Positions 9,254-17,948 of a stretch of DNA of 64,000 nucleotides are shown piece by piece. The notes beneath the pieces are model-generated. The model had not been told where the DNA came from. It saw nothing but the letters and a program-made list of their open reading frames with translations, and did not search any database. Positions within the stretch are counted from its first letter, which is position 1. Each line of letters begins with the position of its first letter. This stretch comes from Symbiodinium natans. Lineage: Eukaryota > Sar > Dinophyceae > Suessiales > Symbiodiniaceae. The translations under genes were made by a program, and so were the position numbers. The stretch covers positions 739,001 to 803,000 of the forward strand of contig CAJNDS010002557.1 of the NCBI GenBank assembly GCA_905221605.1, in the 5' to 3' direction.

Positions 9254-11986
9254 AACCAGAAGCACAACTTCCCATTCCCGTGGTTGGACGAAGCGAGGGC
9301 GGAGAGGGATGAGCTCGTGAAAAGGATGACGGACGAGGTGCATGAGCGGGTCACCCGGGAGAACCCGATAGAGGAGAGCAACACGAGAGGGTCGGGAATA
9401 CATAGTTTCAGCGAGCCGGTCGAGTGGCTTAGAAGGATATGCTGGGGATACCATTGTCATGCGTGCTTTGCTTGGTGGTTGGGATATACGGGGGTAGATA
9501 GCAATGGCGAGGCATTTCCGTGCGAAGGTGCTGTGTGCCCGGTCTGCGAAAAGGAGCTGGGACAAGTGGGAAAGTATAGTACCTTGGTAAAGGGCAGGCC
9601 ACCATCGGTGGTGTTGGCGGCGATCGTGCAGAATTCATATCTACCTGAATACGATCCGAGGAGGATAGTTGCACGGCTGACCGAGAGACTAGCAGCGGAG
9701 GGGATGCCATGGGAAGAGATAGACCTTTTCGAGCCACACGAGCTTATGGTCGCCGCAGGAATAGTGGTCGTGGACAAACCGGAGGCGAAACTGGACTTCA
9801 TGGATGTTATTATGACGTTGGGAAAGATCGCCACTGACGAAAGCGGAGTTCTTCCGGAATGGAATCTGGATAGATGTCTAGAAAGACCACAGGCACCTGA
9901 GCTGATGGAGGATAGTGTGGAACCCGATGCTAGGAGAAGATTGAGAATGGCAGCCGCGAGTTTGAGGGAGTCACCACAATGGCGTGAGGAGATTCAAGCG
10001 ATTGCCAGAGACTACAGGGTTGAGGGAATGGGTTTCTGGAGAGCGAACCCTGACGTGAGGAGGGAACAGTGGAGGAGGGCTACGGAAATAGCGATAGAAC
10101 GCAGAGCGAGCAGTATGGGGCCGATGGAGCTGGATAGAGAACTTCGAGCACAAAGGGTAAGGGAGGTTACGCAGCGCCTGGGCCCTGAGGTGAGCGACCG
10201 GCTGTTGATAAGGGGAGTGAATTTCTCCATTTTCAACTTGGAGGACTTGATGTACAAGGTGCTGAAGGATGTTACGATAGAAGACCTGATGGCAGGTTTG
10301 AACAGCGCCGGAGCTGGGACGGTAGCGGCAGAGATCAAGAAAAGGATAGAACAGCACCGAGGAAGGCGGCCGGAATTTGCGAACATCATGAAGGTGAAGC
10401 TGGGGGAGGTGGTCCGGAAACAGTATCAAGAACAGCTTGAGGTGAAGTACCGGCCGGAGGACATCCAGAGGTGGAAACCGGATAGGAGGAGAGAAGAAAT
10501 CAAGAAGCTTCCGCTTTGGGCACGATGTACTATGCAAAGGATCCTCCTAGGAGGGATCAGGGACAAGGGCGCGAACCCGTCAAGGATAGAACGGCGATTG
10601 TACGCATATCTACAGCTGATAGATTTCACCCTTGCCGAAGAATGTAACGAGCCGGAGGACGAAGAGGCAGGGGGTGTAAAGAAGAGGAGCAGAAACTGGC
10701 AGGAGGTGATCAAGCCGGAGGAGATGAAGGAGAAAATCATGATTCCTCATTACAAGATGAACTATCGGATAGCCAGGCGTAGATCAACATGGGAGGCTGT
10801 AGTCGAGGCGGCCGAGGCGGGACAGAGTTGGATGATACACTCGGCGGAAGGAGCTGTGATTAGAAACACATCATGGGTGACGTGGACGCGGGACGAAGGT
10901 GAGGGAATAGGCGCGACCGTGTTTAACCCCATTGATTATCTCACGCAGACCAAGAAGGCGGCCATCAGGGCTATGGTAGAAAAGGACATGGCTGAGGGAG
11001 ATTACCATCCGAACCTGTATACTGAGGAGGTGGCACGAGGGAGAACGCAGTACTTTCCAGCCCACGAGCTCGTGAACGCACTCATGGTGGATTCGCTGAG
11101 AGTGACACTTACGGATAGAGCGTCGAAGCTGTGTGCGTCGGCGATATTCAAGAACTGGGTGCCACAGTTCGAACGAAGGGATAGGTTGATGGCTGAGCTG
11201 CACGCAGTGCAGGTACTGTTGGACGGAGTTGTACGCAGTGCCAACCAGATGCCCATGGTCCACCCACATATGATGTACGGATTAGCAACGCTAACGAAGT
11301 TGAGGGATTTCTATGCGGCCATGAGAGAGGCGGCGGAATTTTACGGACTTGGCTCGCGACCTCTGGGGACGATAGTTGCTGATGCATCAATGAAGGAGCC
11401 GATGCACCCTCTGGAAAGGCCAGAAATGATGGCGACGAATGTCAGGGATGTAATGAGGTCGATGGCGTCTGCTCTGATCCTCACAGAGATGCCCGAAACG
11501 TGGGAGGGACTGACACTGGCGGAATATAGAGATAGACAAGAGAGGGCGGCTGTGGAGATGGATGAACAGGATAGACGAATGGGATGGGATAGAATGCGAG
11601 AAAGAGCGATGACGGGGCATGAGAGGAAGTACAACACCGCCGTCATACGACAGGATCCAGACGACTCCAAGGCCGTGATGCTGAACATGTCGTTGGTGGC
11701 GGCGAACCCGATAACTGCCCATCGTGCTCCGACCGCAAACATCAGATCCGATAGAGTGGAACATGGCAGAGACGTGCCAGGCGAGTTGAGGGCCGATAGG
11801 TTTCTGACCGGCGACATTGAGGCGGAGCCCACCCACAGGCCTTTCATGATACAGGCCGATAGAATGAGAGCATCGATGGAGAGTGTGGTGACGAAAATCA
11901 TAGACGGAACGCTGATCAGCACACAAAAGGGAAAGGAGAACATGACCGACAGAGAGAGGCTCCAGGAAGCGGAGGACAGAATCAAA
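8904..11986 (+). repeat. Long direct repeat, right copy (partner 1-3068)
   Basis: This is the right-hand partner of the repeat at the window edge. It has an extra in-frame 15 bp at 11383-11397 (residues DASMK inserted between A and E) and the TGA at 9251. The repeat stops only because the left copy runs into the assembly gap, so its true length is unknown. Confidence 0.9.
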
Positions 11987-14842
11987 CAACTGAAGTTTAG
12001 ACTGACGAACGTTGCAGTAAGACTGGTCATGGTGGGATTGATAGACGAGGACGAGGATGACCCGCTGTGCGAGGAGTTTGACGAAGACTACGAGCGGAGG
12101 AAATACTACTCAGATGAAGAGTGGAAGAATATCAAGGAGGCAGAAGTACAGCTGGGCGAAAGGGATATCCTAGTAATGAGGAGGAGAGATCTGCGAGGTA
12201 TGCCGAGGGAGGAGGTGGTCGCCAGGTTGATAGCAAAACTGGCCGACAAGGTGTCTGAGGTTGAGAAGTGCAAATGGGTGATAGGCCGAATGGCAGAGGA
12301 GAGAATGGACAAAGCAGGGATAGCGGCAGAGGTGCGGGCGCGGGCGGTAGAAGACAGAACAAAGATAGAGGACCTCAGCAGGCAGCTCGAAGATATGAAG
12401 GTTGAGCCCCGAGGGGGTGGACGGACCATTGATGAATACAAGGGAATAGAAAGTATGCACGCTGAGAATGAAAACCACAAGCTGAAGGAGGAGCTCGCTG
12501 TAGCCGTTCATGAACGTGATCGACTAGCACGAAGGGTCGGAGAGCTCGAGGGGGTGGCGGAGAACAACGCGAAGCTAGTCGCAGAAGTCGAGGTACATTT
12601 GAGGGAAAGGAAAGAGGAGCTGAGGAGAATCGGAGCCATCAACGAGATGAGAGACGAATTCAGGGCTCTCCGGGATAGAATGGAGAAGACAGCGACGAGC
12701 GGAAGTGGAGCCACCAGTAGTGAAGGCACGAGCGAAGAGGGCAAGATTGCCGGTGATAGAAGAGTGAAAGAGTTGGAGTCCGAGCTGGAGGAGCTAAAGA
12801 AGGAATACAAGGCTACAAAGCAGGCTGGGCAAGAGCAGGGACAAGAGTTCTCGGAGTTGAAGAAGACGCTCCAGGAAACTGCCAAACTCAGGGATGACGA
12901 AGAGAAAGAGAGAGAAACAATGCGGAAGCAGGCCGAGGAGAACCTCAAGAAGTACCAGGACAAGGAGAGTGAGCTTAGGGATAGCCTGCAAAAGGTAGAG
13001 GAGAGAGAGGCCGCGCTGAAGGATGCGAGGGACAAGTTGGAACGGGCCGAAGAGCGCCTCAGAGGTTACCAAACCATGGACGACGAGCTTAAGGAGAGCC
13101 GACGTCGTGCGCAGGAAAGCGAAGCGGCTATGAAGAAAGCGATGGATAGAATTAGGCAGCTTGAGGATCAGCTCCCGAAAGCCGAGAAGGAGAAGGACAC
13201 CGAAGACAAGGGAGCGGAGAAGGATAGCCAGAAAGGAGCGACGACGCCGGACGTGAAGACAAATCCGGATCCGACCAAGGATAGTCGGGAGCCCGACAAG
13301 ATGGATGACGAGCATGCTGCAGCTGATGGTAGTATGAACATCGTCGACCCGAAGACTAGTGCCGGAACGACGAACTATGAGAGTGCAGTTCCCGAGAGCG
13401 CGAGGAATTTTGGAGGCCCGATAGAACAGTATTCGTTGGGAGGCCGAGCGGCCATGGTGGAGCTTGACAACCCGGTTAAGGGCGCCCGAATATACAAGGT
13501 GAAAGAAAACTTTGAGGTGGGCCGTGACACCAGCAGTACGGAGGAGCGGGGATACGGAATGGCAGCGTCGAAGAGTTTAAAAGGAATTATGGACTCGGCC
13601 GGAATCAAGCGAGAACAAGTCGAGAAGATCAAGGGTGACGAGGAGGCGGAGTGGAGATTCCAAGAGGACCTGATAAGGAGAGCCAAAGCAGACAAGAGGG
13701 ACATCGAGGACAAACCCGGAATGAGCCGAATGAGTAGGAGGTTCCGAGAGATACAACGAAGGAATGCGGCAGTAATGGGGGAAATCAACAAGAAGGTCAT
13801 GTTGCAGACATCTCACACCGTGAAGGGGGATCCGGCTCATGGAAGGTGGGAGCTGACGTTGATTCCTACGGGCAATCGCGATGCAGACGGAAACGAGATG
13901 ATGAGGAATAGTGACGAGGAGGTGGTGCTATTGCCGATAGTAGAGCAGACAACAGGGGTGGAGAATCTAGAGAAGTACAAGATGGTACTTGAGAGGATAG
14001 TCTCGCAGCTCGCAGATGAGACGAGGATGGTAATGGGGATAGAAAAGGGAAAGCCAGAGGAGCTAGTTACGGCGACGGGAGTATCTAATGACTCGGTAAC
14101 GACGTGGACAGGTGCTACGCTGAATGAGCTAGGAATCAAAGGAGAAGTGACCGAGATAGAAAAGCCGTACCCTGCGAATGTGTACATTGAGATGGCAAGA
14201 ATAGTGGCGGAATTGGCAGCGTGGGGAGGAGATGCGTACCCAGTACAAAGGGGCGACAGGAGGAATGTGAGAAGAAGCACGCAGGAGGCGATGATAGATG
14301 GATCAGCGATCGATAAGGGAAACGGGATAGAGTATGCGCTGTGGGCGGAACAACACCACGGAGGAGGGATAGCCTGGTCTAGGATCAGAAAAGAAGTTGA
14401 CGAGAGATCTTCGTATAGGCTCAGGAGAGGCGACGAGTACAGAATCGCTTACTTGTCACAGTTTTACGGGATAGAGATCACCAGCAAAGTGTATAGATGT
14501 CCGAAGACCAAGGAGCTGAAGGTGGGCATCCCGTTGGCAGTGAGACCCACGAGTGGAATGAGGATGCCGAGGAACGTGGCGATGCTGAAGAGTTGGGCTG
14601 GAGACAGAGTGGAGGGACAGAAAGAAGAGCGGGAATCTCTGTGGTTCAGGCTGCACCCGGCTGATCTTCCATGCACCGGATACATGGTGGTGGGTGACGC
14701 ACAGTGGCAAGAATACGCGAAGGACGGGATAGTTTGGCCAGAGGCAGGGCATAGTGGAGTGATAGTGGAAGGATGGCATCGGGACTCCTTTGCGAGGGTC
14801 GCAGATGACGCTCAAGGCACACTGGACGAAATACTCTGTTGA
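9254..14842 (+). CDS. ORF B, main part: Cys-cluster, helical and coiled-coil giant protein
   Basis: This is the same frame as the upstream segment, about 1862 codons to TGA 14840. Joined, ORF B would be about 2238 residues. Visible order: (1) paired Cys clusters CWGYHCHAC and CEGAVCPVC at nt 9437-9556, each C-x4-C-x2-C and about 20 residues apart, probably binding zinc; (2) a long charged helical region; (3) a heptad-rich Glu/Lys/Arg coiled coil at about nt 12090-13200; (4) an acidic, Pro/Thr/Asp linker; (5) a globular C-terminal part (13800-14842) ending in GHSGVIVEGW. The last part may start a Tpt1-like fold that continues in ORF C. No polymerase, protease or helicase motif was seen. The overlap with ORF C suggests either reinitiation or an indel or frameshift. 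Function is unknown. Confidence 0.65.
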   Translation, partial: NQKHNFPFPWLDEARAERDELVKRMTDEVHERVTRENPIEESNTRGSGIHSFSEPVEWLRRICWGYHCHACFAWWLGYTGVDSNGEAFPCEGAVCPVCEKELGQVGKYSTLVKGRPPSVVLAAIVQNSYLPEYDPRRIVARLTERLAAEGMPWEEIDLFEPHELMVAAGIVVVDKPEAKLDFMDVIMTLGKIATDESGVLPEWNLDRCLERPQAPELMEDSVEPDARRRLRMAAASLRESPQWREEIQAIARDYRVEGMGFWRANPDVRREQWRRATEIAIERRASSMGPMELDRELRAQRVREVTQRLGPEVSDRLLIRGVNFSIFNLEDLMYKVLKDVTIEDLMAGLNSAGAGTVAAEIKKRIEQHRGRRPEFANIMKVKLGEVVRKQYQEQLEVKYRPEDIQRWKPDRRREEIKKLPLWARCTMQRILLGGIRDKGANPSRIERRLYAYLQLIDFTLAEECNEPEDEEAGGVKKRSRNWQEVIKPEEMKEKIMIPHYKMNYRIARRRSTWEAVVEAAEAGQSWMIHSAEGAVIRNTSWVTWTRDEGEGIGATVFNPIDYLTQTKKAAIRAMVEKDMAEGDYHPNLYTEEVARGRTQYFPAHELVNALMVDSLRVTLTDRASKLCASAIFKNWVPQFERRDRLMAELHAVQVLLDGVVRSANQMPMVHPHMMYGLATLTKLRDFYAAMREAAEFYGLGSRPLGTIVADASMKEPMHPLERPEMMATNVRDVMRSMASALILTEMPETWEGLTLAEYRDRQERAAVEMDEQDRRMGWDRMRERAMTGHERKYNTAVIRQDPDDSKAVMLNMSLVAANPITAHRAPTANIRSDRVEHGRDVPGELRADRFLTGDIEAEPTHRPFMIQADRMRASMESVVTKIIDGTLISTQKGKENMTDRERLQEAEDRIKQLKFRLTNVAVRLVMVGLIDEDEDDPLCEEFDEDYERRKYYSDEEWKNIKEAEVQLGERDILVMRRRDLRGMPREEVVARLIAKLADKVSEVEKCKWVIGRMAEERMDKAGIAAEVRARAVEDRTKIEDLSRQLEDMKVEPRGGGRTIDEYKGIESMHAENENHKLKEELAVAVHERDRLARRVGELEGVAENNAKLVAEVEVHLRERKEELRRIGAINEMRDEFRALRDRMEKTATSGSGATSSEGTSEEGKIAGDRRVKELESELEELKKEYKATKQAGQEQGQEFSELKKTLQETAKLRDDEEKERETMRKQAEENLKKYQDKESELRDSLQKVEEREAALKDARDKLERAEERLRGYQTMDDELKESRRRAQESEAAMKKAMDRIRQLEDQLPKAEKEKDTEDKGAEKDSQKGATTPDVKTNPDPTKDSREPDKMDDEHAAADGSMNIVDPKTSAGTTNYESAVPESARNFGGPIEQYSLGGRAAMVELDNPVKGARIYKVKENFEVGRDTSSTEERGYGMAASKSLKGIMDSAGIKREQVEKIKGDEEAEWRFQEDLIRRAKADKRDIEDKPGMSRMSRRFREIQRRNAAVMGEINKKVMLQTSHTVKGDPAHGRWELTLIPTGNRDADGNEMMRNSDEEVVLLPIVEQTTGVENLEKYKMVLERIVSQLADETRMVMGIEKGKPEELVTATGVSNDSVTTWTGATLNELGIKGEVTEIEKPYPANVYIEMARIVAELAAWGGDAYPVQRGDRRNVRRSTQEAMIDGSAIDKGNGIEYALWAEQHHGGGIAWSRIRKEVDERSSYRLRRGDEYRIAYLSQFYGIEITSKVYRCPKTKELKVGIPLAVRPTSGMRMPRNVAMLKSWAGDRVEGQKEERESLWFRLHPADLPCTGYMVVGDAQWQEYAKDGIVWPEAGHSGVIVEGWHRDSFARVADDAQGTLDEILC
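12090..13200 (+). other. Long coiled-coil segment of ORF B
   Basis: About 370 residues of nearly continuous Glu/Lys/Arg/Leu heptads (for example ELESELEELKKEY and RAEERLRGYQ), with no Pro over long stretches. This is typical of a rod-like dimerisation or filament domain. It suggests a structural or assembly role, which is inference. Confidence 0.75.
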
Positions 14843-16958
14843 GCCATCGGACGTGAGCAGCATGCATGGGCTAGAATTTCCACAAGGAGGGATGCCAGAA
14901 TGGCTATACGACTCGCTTAGATTGGCGGCTGTGCGAGGTAGGAGAATCGGAATAGCGATAGACATGAGGATGTTCACACTAATCGGAGGCGACGTGGTGG
15001 TAACAAGAAGTGGGCGCTTCATGCTCCTCGGGCCCGTACCAATGGCATGTTGGAAAGCAGTTTGGTTCGAGGACACATACACGGCTCTGTACATGCGTGA
15101 TTGCGAGCTGGACATGTTAGCCGATGAAAGAAGGGACTCACAAGTGAACAGGGATAGACTATCAAAGACATTGGGGACAGATGAATACCGGGATAGAGTG
15201 AGATGGATAATGTCGGAAATGACGGAGGAGTGCGTGCATTGCCTGGCATGCCACTGTAGAATGGCGAAAGGGATAGTGATCTGCCCGATGTGTTGCAAGC
15301 CTATGCCATCCTACCCGGACTACCTGATGGGGATGAATTTGTGGGAAATCACGGATAGAAACGCGACTATGGGAAGAAAGACGAAGTGGAAGACCAAGCT
15401 ACAGGAAGCCCTCGACCGCGCAGGGATTAAAATCTCGTTCAGAATGGTGGCCGAAAGGATAGACATGATAGAACGAGACGTGGTGGCAGGGATACTGGCG
15501 AGCTTGAACCCCGCAGAAGACTGGTACTTAGGTTTTAGGGCTGGATTGTGGCCTGAGTACGAGATAGCAGCGTCACGACCGGGGGTATACAGGTTCGCTA
15601 TGGAAGAGGCGGCGATTCATGCGATGATGTTGGATAGAGAGCTGGCCACATCGTTCGGGAAGATTCTGAACTTCGAGTACAATCAGAGTGGCACAGATCA
15701 CTCGGGAATTGTGGATGCGTCAGATTTCCAGCAAGCCCTTGAGACGGTTGCGGCACGCGCTGTAGTGACAGCGAGGCAGAGGTTCTTCTCCATGCATGCA
15801 GGGTGTCTGAGGAGAGGAGGACAGTTTATGAGTTATCAGCTGCTGATAGCTATGGCCGCAGGTTTTAACTCGCCGTTATGGGGGAACAACGCTTGGGCGA
15901 AAAGCACGAGGGACATGATGGTGCAGACTGCGAATAGTTGTCTGGAGATCATGGAGAGGATAGTTGCAGAAACAAAGCGAGATCCCACTCAACCCATGGC
16001 GAAGCACATGAAGTTTGACACCGAAGGGATACCATTCAACGCGACATGGGGAGAGATTAAGGGGAAGAAGAACAAACTTCATGGATATAGCCATGCTGCT
16101 GGATCTGCTATTCGGAACCTAGGGCTACGAAGGGAGAGATCGGAGACAGGTCCGGTGACTGAGGTATACTGGTGTTCAGTACCGATGGGAGGAATGATGA
16201 TGAACTGGGCTTCGATGGGAGTAGCCGGACATTCTCGTGACGAGGCGCAGCCGGAGGCGCGTGCGGCTAATGCGGGCACGGCATATCCAATTGCCGGGGT
16301 AAGCCTAGTGGAGCTGAACGAGAAGGGGTGGCCAAGAAGGATAGAATCGAAAGGTACGAGAACCGTCGATGTGGAGCTTAAGGACGAGACGGGGAAGAGA
16401 CAAGAGCCACTGACCAGGGCAGAAAGTTCGAGTCCAATACAACTGAAAGAGAGAGGTGGGGCGAGAGCCGATGGTGCTGAGCCCAAAGCGAGGACCCGAT
16501 CACCTCTGGATAGGGAGAGAAGGGATATCATCAGGTGGCCGAAGTACGCCATGAGTGATGATAGTTCGGTGAGAAGCTCATCACGCGGATGGGGAAAAGG
16601 GCGGGATAGGGATAGAGCCGATGATCGAGGAGGCAGATACGGATGGATGCCAGCTGTACCCAGGTTTGCGGAAGGGACGAAGATGGCGGATAGAGGAAGA
16701 GGAAAGAGCTCTTTGCTAGAGAGAACTCGGGCACAAAGAGGTGGCCACGTCACTGGTCCCGAAACAGAAGACGAGTCAGCGATGAGCGAAGCGCTCAACC
16801 CGGAATTCAGAGGCACTGAGACGACATCAACCAACCGGGCAAACATGGGCGTTGAGACAGGTGACGATGCAAGTGATGCATCTGCGGGTGATCCTGTGAA
16901 AGGAAAGGGAAAACATGGAAGGCCGCTGATGTGGAGACCGCGACGTGATCGCCAATGA
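14805..16958 (+). CDS. ORF C: Cys-cluster protein with RG-rich C terminus, possibly Tpt1-like at its start
   Basis: The frame is open from at least 14790. The ATG at 14805 overlaps ORF B by 38 nt, and another ATG at 14862 lies 19 nt after the ORF B stop; either could be used. Near the start it reads RGRRIGIAIDMRMF, then G, then LLGPVP. This resembles the GRRxG-x-hydrophobic-D-x-x-x-M...VP pattern of RNA 2'-phosphotransferases (Tpt1/KptA); the match is suggestive only. Next is a Cys cluster, CVHCLACHC then CPMCC (nt 15229-15297), probably zinc binding. A helical core follows. The tail from about 16260 is basic, Ser/Arg/Gly-rich and probably disordered (RSSSRGWGKGRDRDR), which could bind nucleic acid. 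The stop is TGA 16956-16958. GATAG motifs continue through the gene and beyond it. Confidence 0.65.
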   Translation: MTLKAHWTKYSVEPSDVSSMHGLEFPQGGMPEWLYDSLRLAAVRGRRIGIAIDMRMFTLIGGDVVVTRSGRFMLLGPVPMACWKAVWFEDTYTALYMRDCELDMLADERRDSQVNRDRLSKTLGTDEYRDRVRWIMSEMTEECVHCLACHCRMAKGIVICPMCCKPMPSYPDYLMGMNLWEITDRNATMGRKTKWKTKLQEALDRAGIKISFRMVAERIDMIERDVVAGILASLNPAEDWYLGFRAGLWPEYEIAASRPGVYRFAMEEAAIHAMMLDRELATSFGKILNFEYNQSGTDHSGIVDASDFQQALETVAARAVVTARQRFFSMHAGCLRRGGQFMSYQLLIAMAAGFNSPLWGNNAWAKSTRDMMVQTANSCLEIMERIVAETKRDPTQPMAKHMKFDTEGIPFNATWGEIKGKKNKLHGYSHAAGSAIRNLGLRRERSETGPVTEVYWCSVPMGGMMMNWASMGVAGHSRDEAQPEARAANAGTAYPIAGVSLVELNEKGWPRRIESKGTRTVDVELKDETGKRQEPLTRAESSSPIQLKERGGARADGAEPKARTRSPLDRERRDIIRWPKYAMSDDSSVRSSSRGWGKGRDRDRADDRGGRYGWMPAVPRFAEGTKMADRGRGKSSLLERTRAQRGGHVTGPETEDESAMSEALNPEFRGTETTSTNRANMGVETGDDASDASAGDPVKGKGKHGRPLMWRPRRDRQ

Positions 16959-17011
16959 GATGAAGCATGATGAAATGGCGACGAGCGGGGATAGGACGAA
17001 AGCACAAAGCT

Positions 17012-17315
17012 GCCTAGTCACCAATGGCTCGGCGTGAGGGATAGAATGGGACATGCAAAGTCATGTGCCCGGGCCATGGCTGGTGGCGCACGCGGGGGGA
17101 TAGAGCGGATGGATGGCGCAGGATGAGATGAGTGGGTGAACGGCTGTCGTGAGACTCTGGTGCAGGGCTTGGCTAGCCACCAATAAGACCCTGCGGCGGA
17201 AGCTTCTGGGAAGGCCTGGCTCGCCACCAATAAGACCTTCACATGAGGAGATCAGGAAACAAAGTCGAGAAGAGGAGAAAAGAACAGAATGGGCATGGCT
17301 AATCACCAGTGAGTC
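17012..17315 (+). repeat. Diverged short repeats (GGCTnGCCACCAATAAGACC type)
   Basis: At least four related units lie at about 17012, 17168, 17215 and 17293. The two central ones share GCCACCAATAAGACC exactly. The outer ones read TCACCAATGGCT and ATCACCAGTGAGTCC. Their spacing is irregular. Role unknown. Confidence 0.6.
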
Positions 17316-17932
17316 CCCACGGAGAAGATCGCATACAAGAGTGAAGGGATAGAAGCTTGGGAACTACATTGACATCGAGGAGTACTGATCAAGAGTGAGG
17401 CCTTACCCAGGATAGCTATGGAGAAGATGAACTGAGCCGGGTGATGAAATGGATAGAAGCGACGCTTGATTTTCCAAGAATGCGACGGATAGACAATTTT
17501 ACTACGTGGAATAGACGTGAGGGCACGAAGTGTAGCCAAGAGCCACGGACTGGTGGTTTGTGCTACTGCGATGAATGTCGAGGTTAGCGCATGGCGGTGT
17601 TGCTTCCGAGGATAGCTGGAGTGATCGCCGTAATCGCGGGTGGTGGTGGGCGCCCTAAAGGGGCTGGCGATCAGGTCGGCTATGCCTCCTGCGTTCTTGT
17701 TTTGCCTGAAGCTAACCGGGATAGAAGTCGCGAATTCATCGATTTTCTGACCGCTGAGTGCGTCCCGAAAACGGGGGGTGTTTAGCACAAAGAGGTCAGG
17801 TCAATTCCATGGGGTGCTGTTTAGATGTACATGTAACTTTTGGGTTTGGGCCTGGGATAGAAGCCGACTTCTTCGTGGACAAGCCGGAATAGAGGACGAG
17901 ACTTTGTGTCCGTTCGCAGCTGTAAGCTGCTC

Positions 17933-17948
17933 AAGAAGGGCCCTTCTT
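17933..17948. other. Perfect 16-bp palindrome
   Basis: AAGAAGGGCCCTTCTT is a perfect palindrome in the non-coding tail of the GATAG block. It could be a protein site or chance. Confidence 0.5.

Noticed and set aside
8411-9565. Long minus-strand frames opposite ORFs A-C (for example 8411-9565, 16079-17005, 14456-15298)
   Set aside because: They mirror a purine-rich sense strand poor in TTA, CTA and TCA, which opens the antisense frames. They show no domains and their composition is a reflection of the sense genes.
3183-14842. LINE or other retroelement identity for ORFs A-C
   Set aside because: No YxDD box, endonuclease, RNase H or integrase motif could be found in any of the three proteins.
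1-16958. GATAG enrichment explained by codon or amino-acid preference
   Set aside because: The motif is used in two different codon phases and continues at equal density through the gene-free 16959-18300 stretch.
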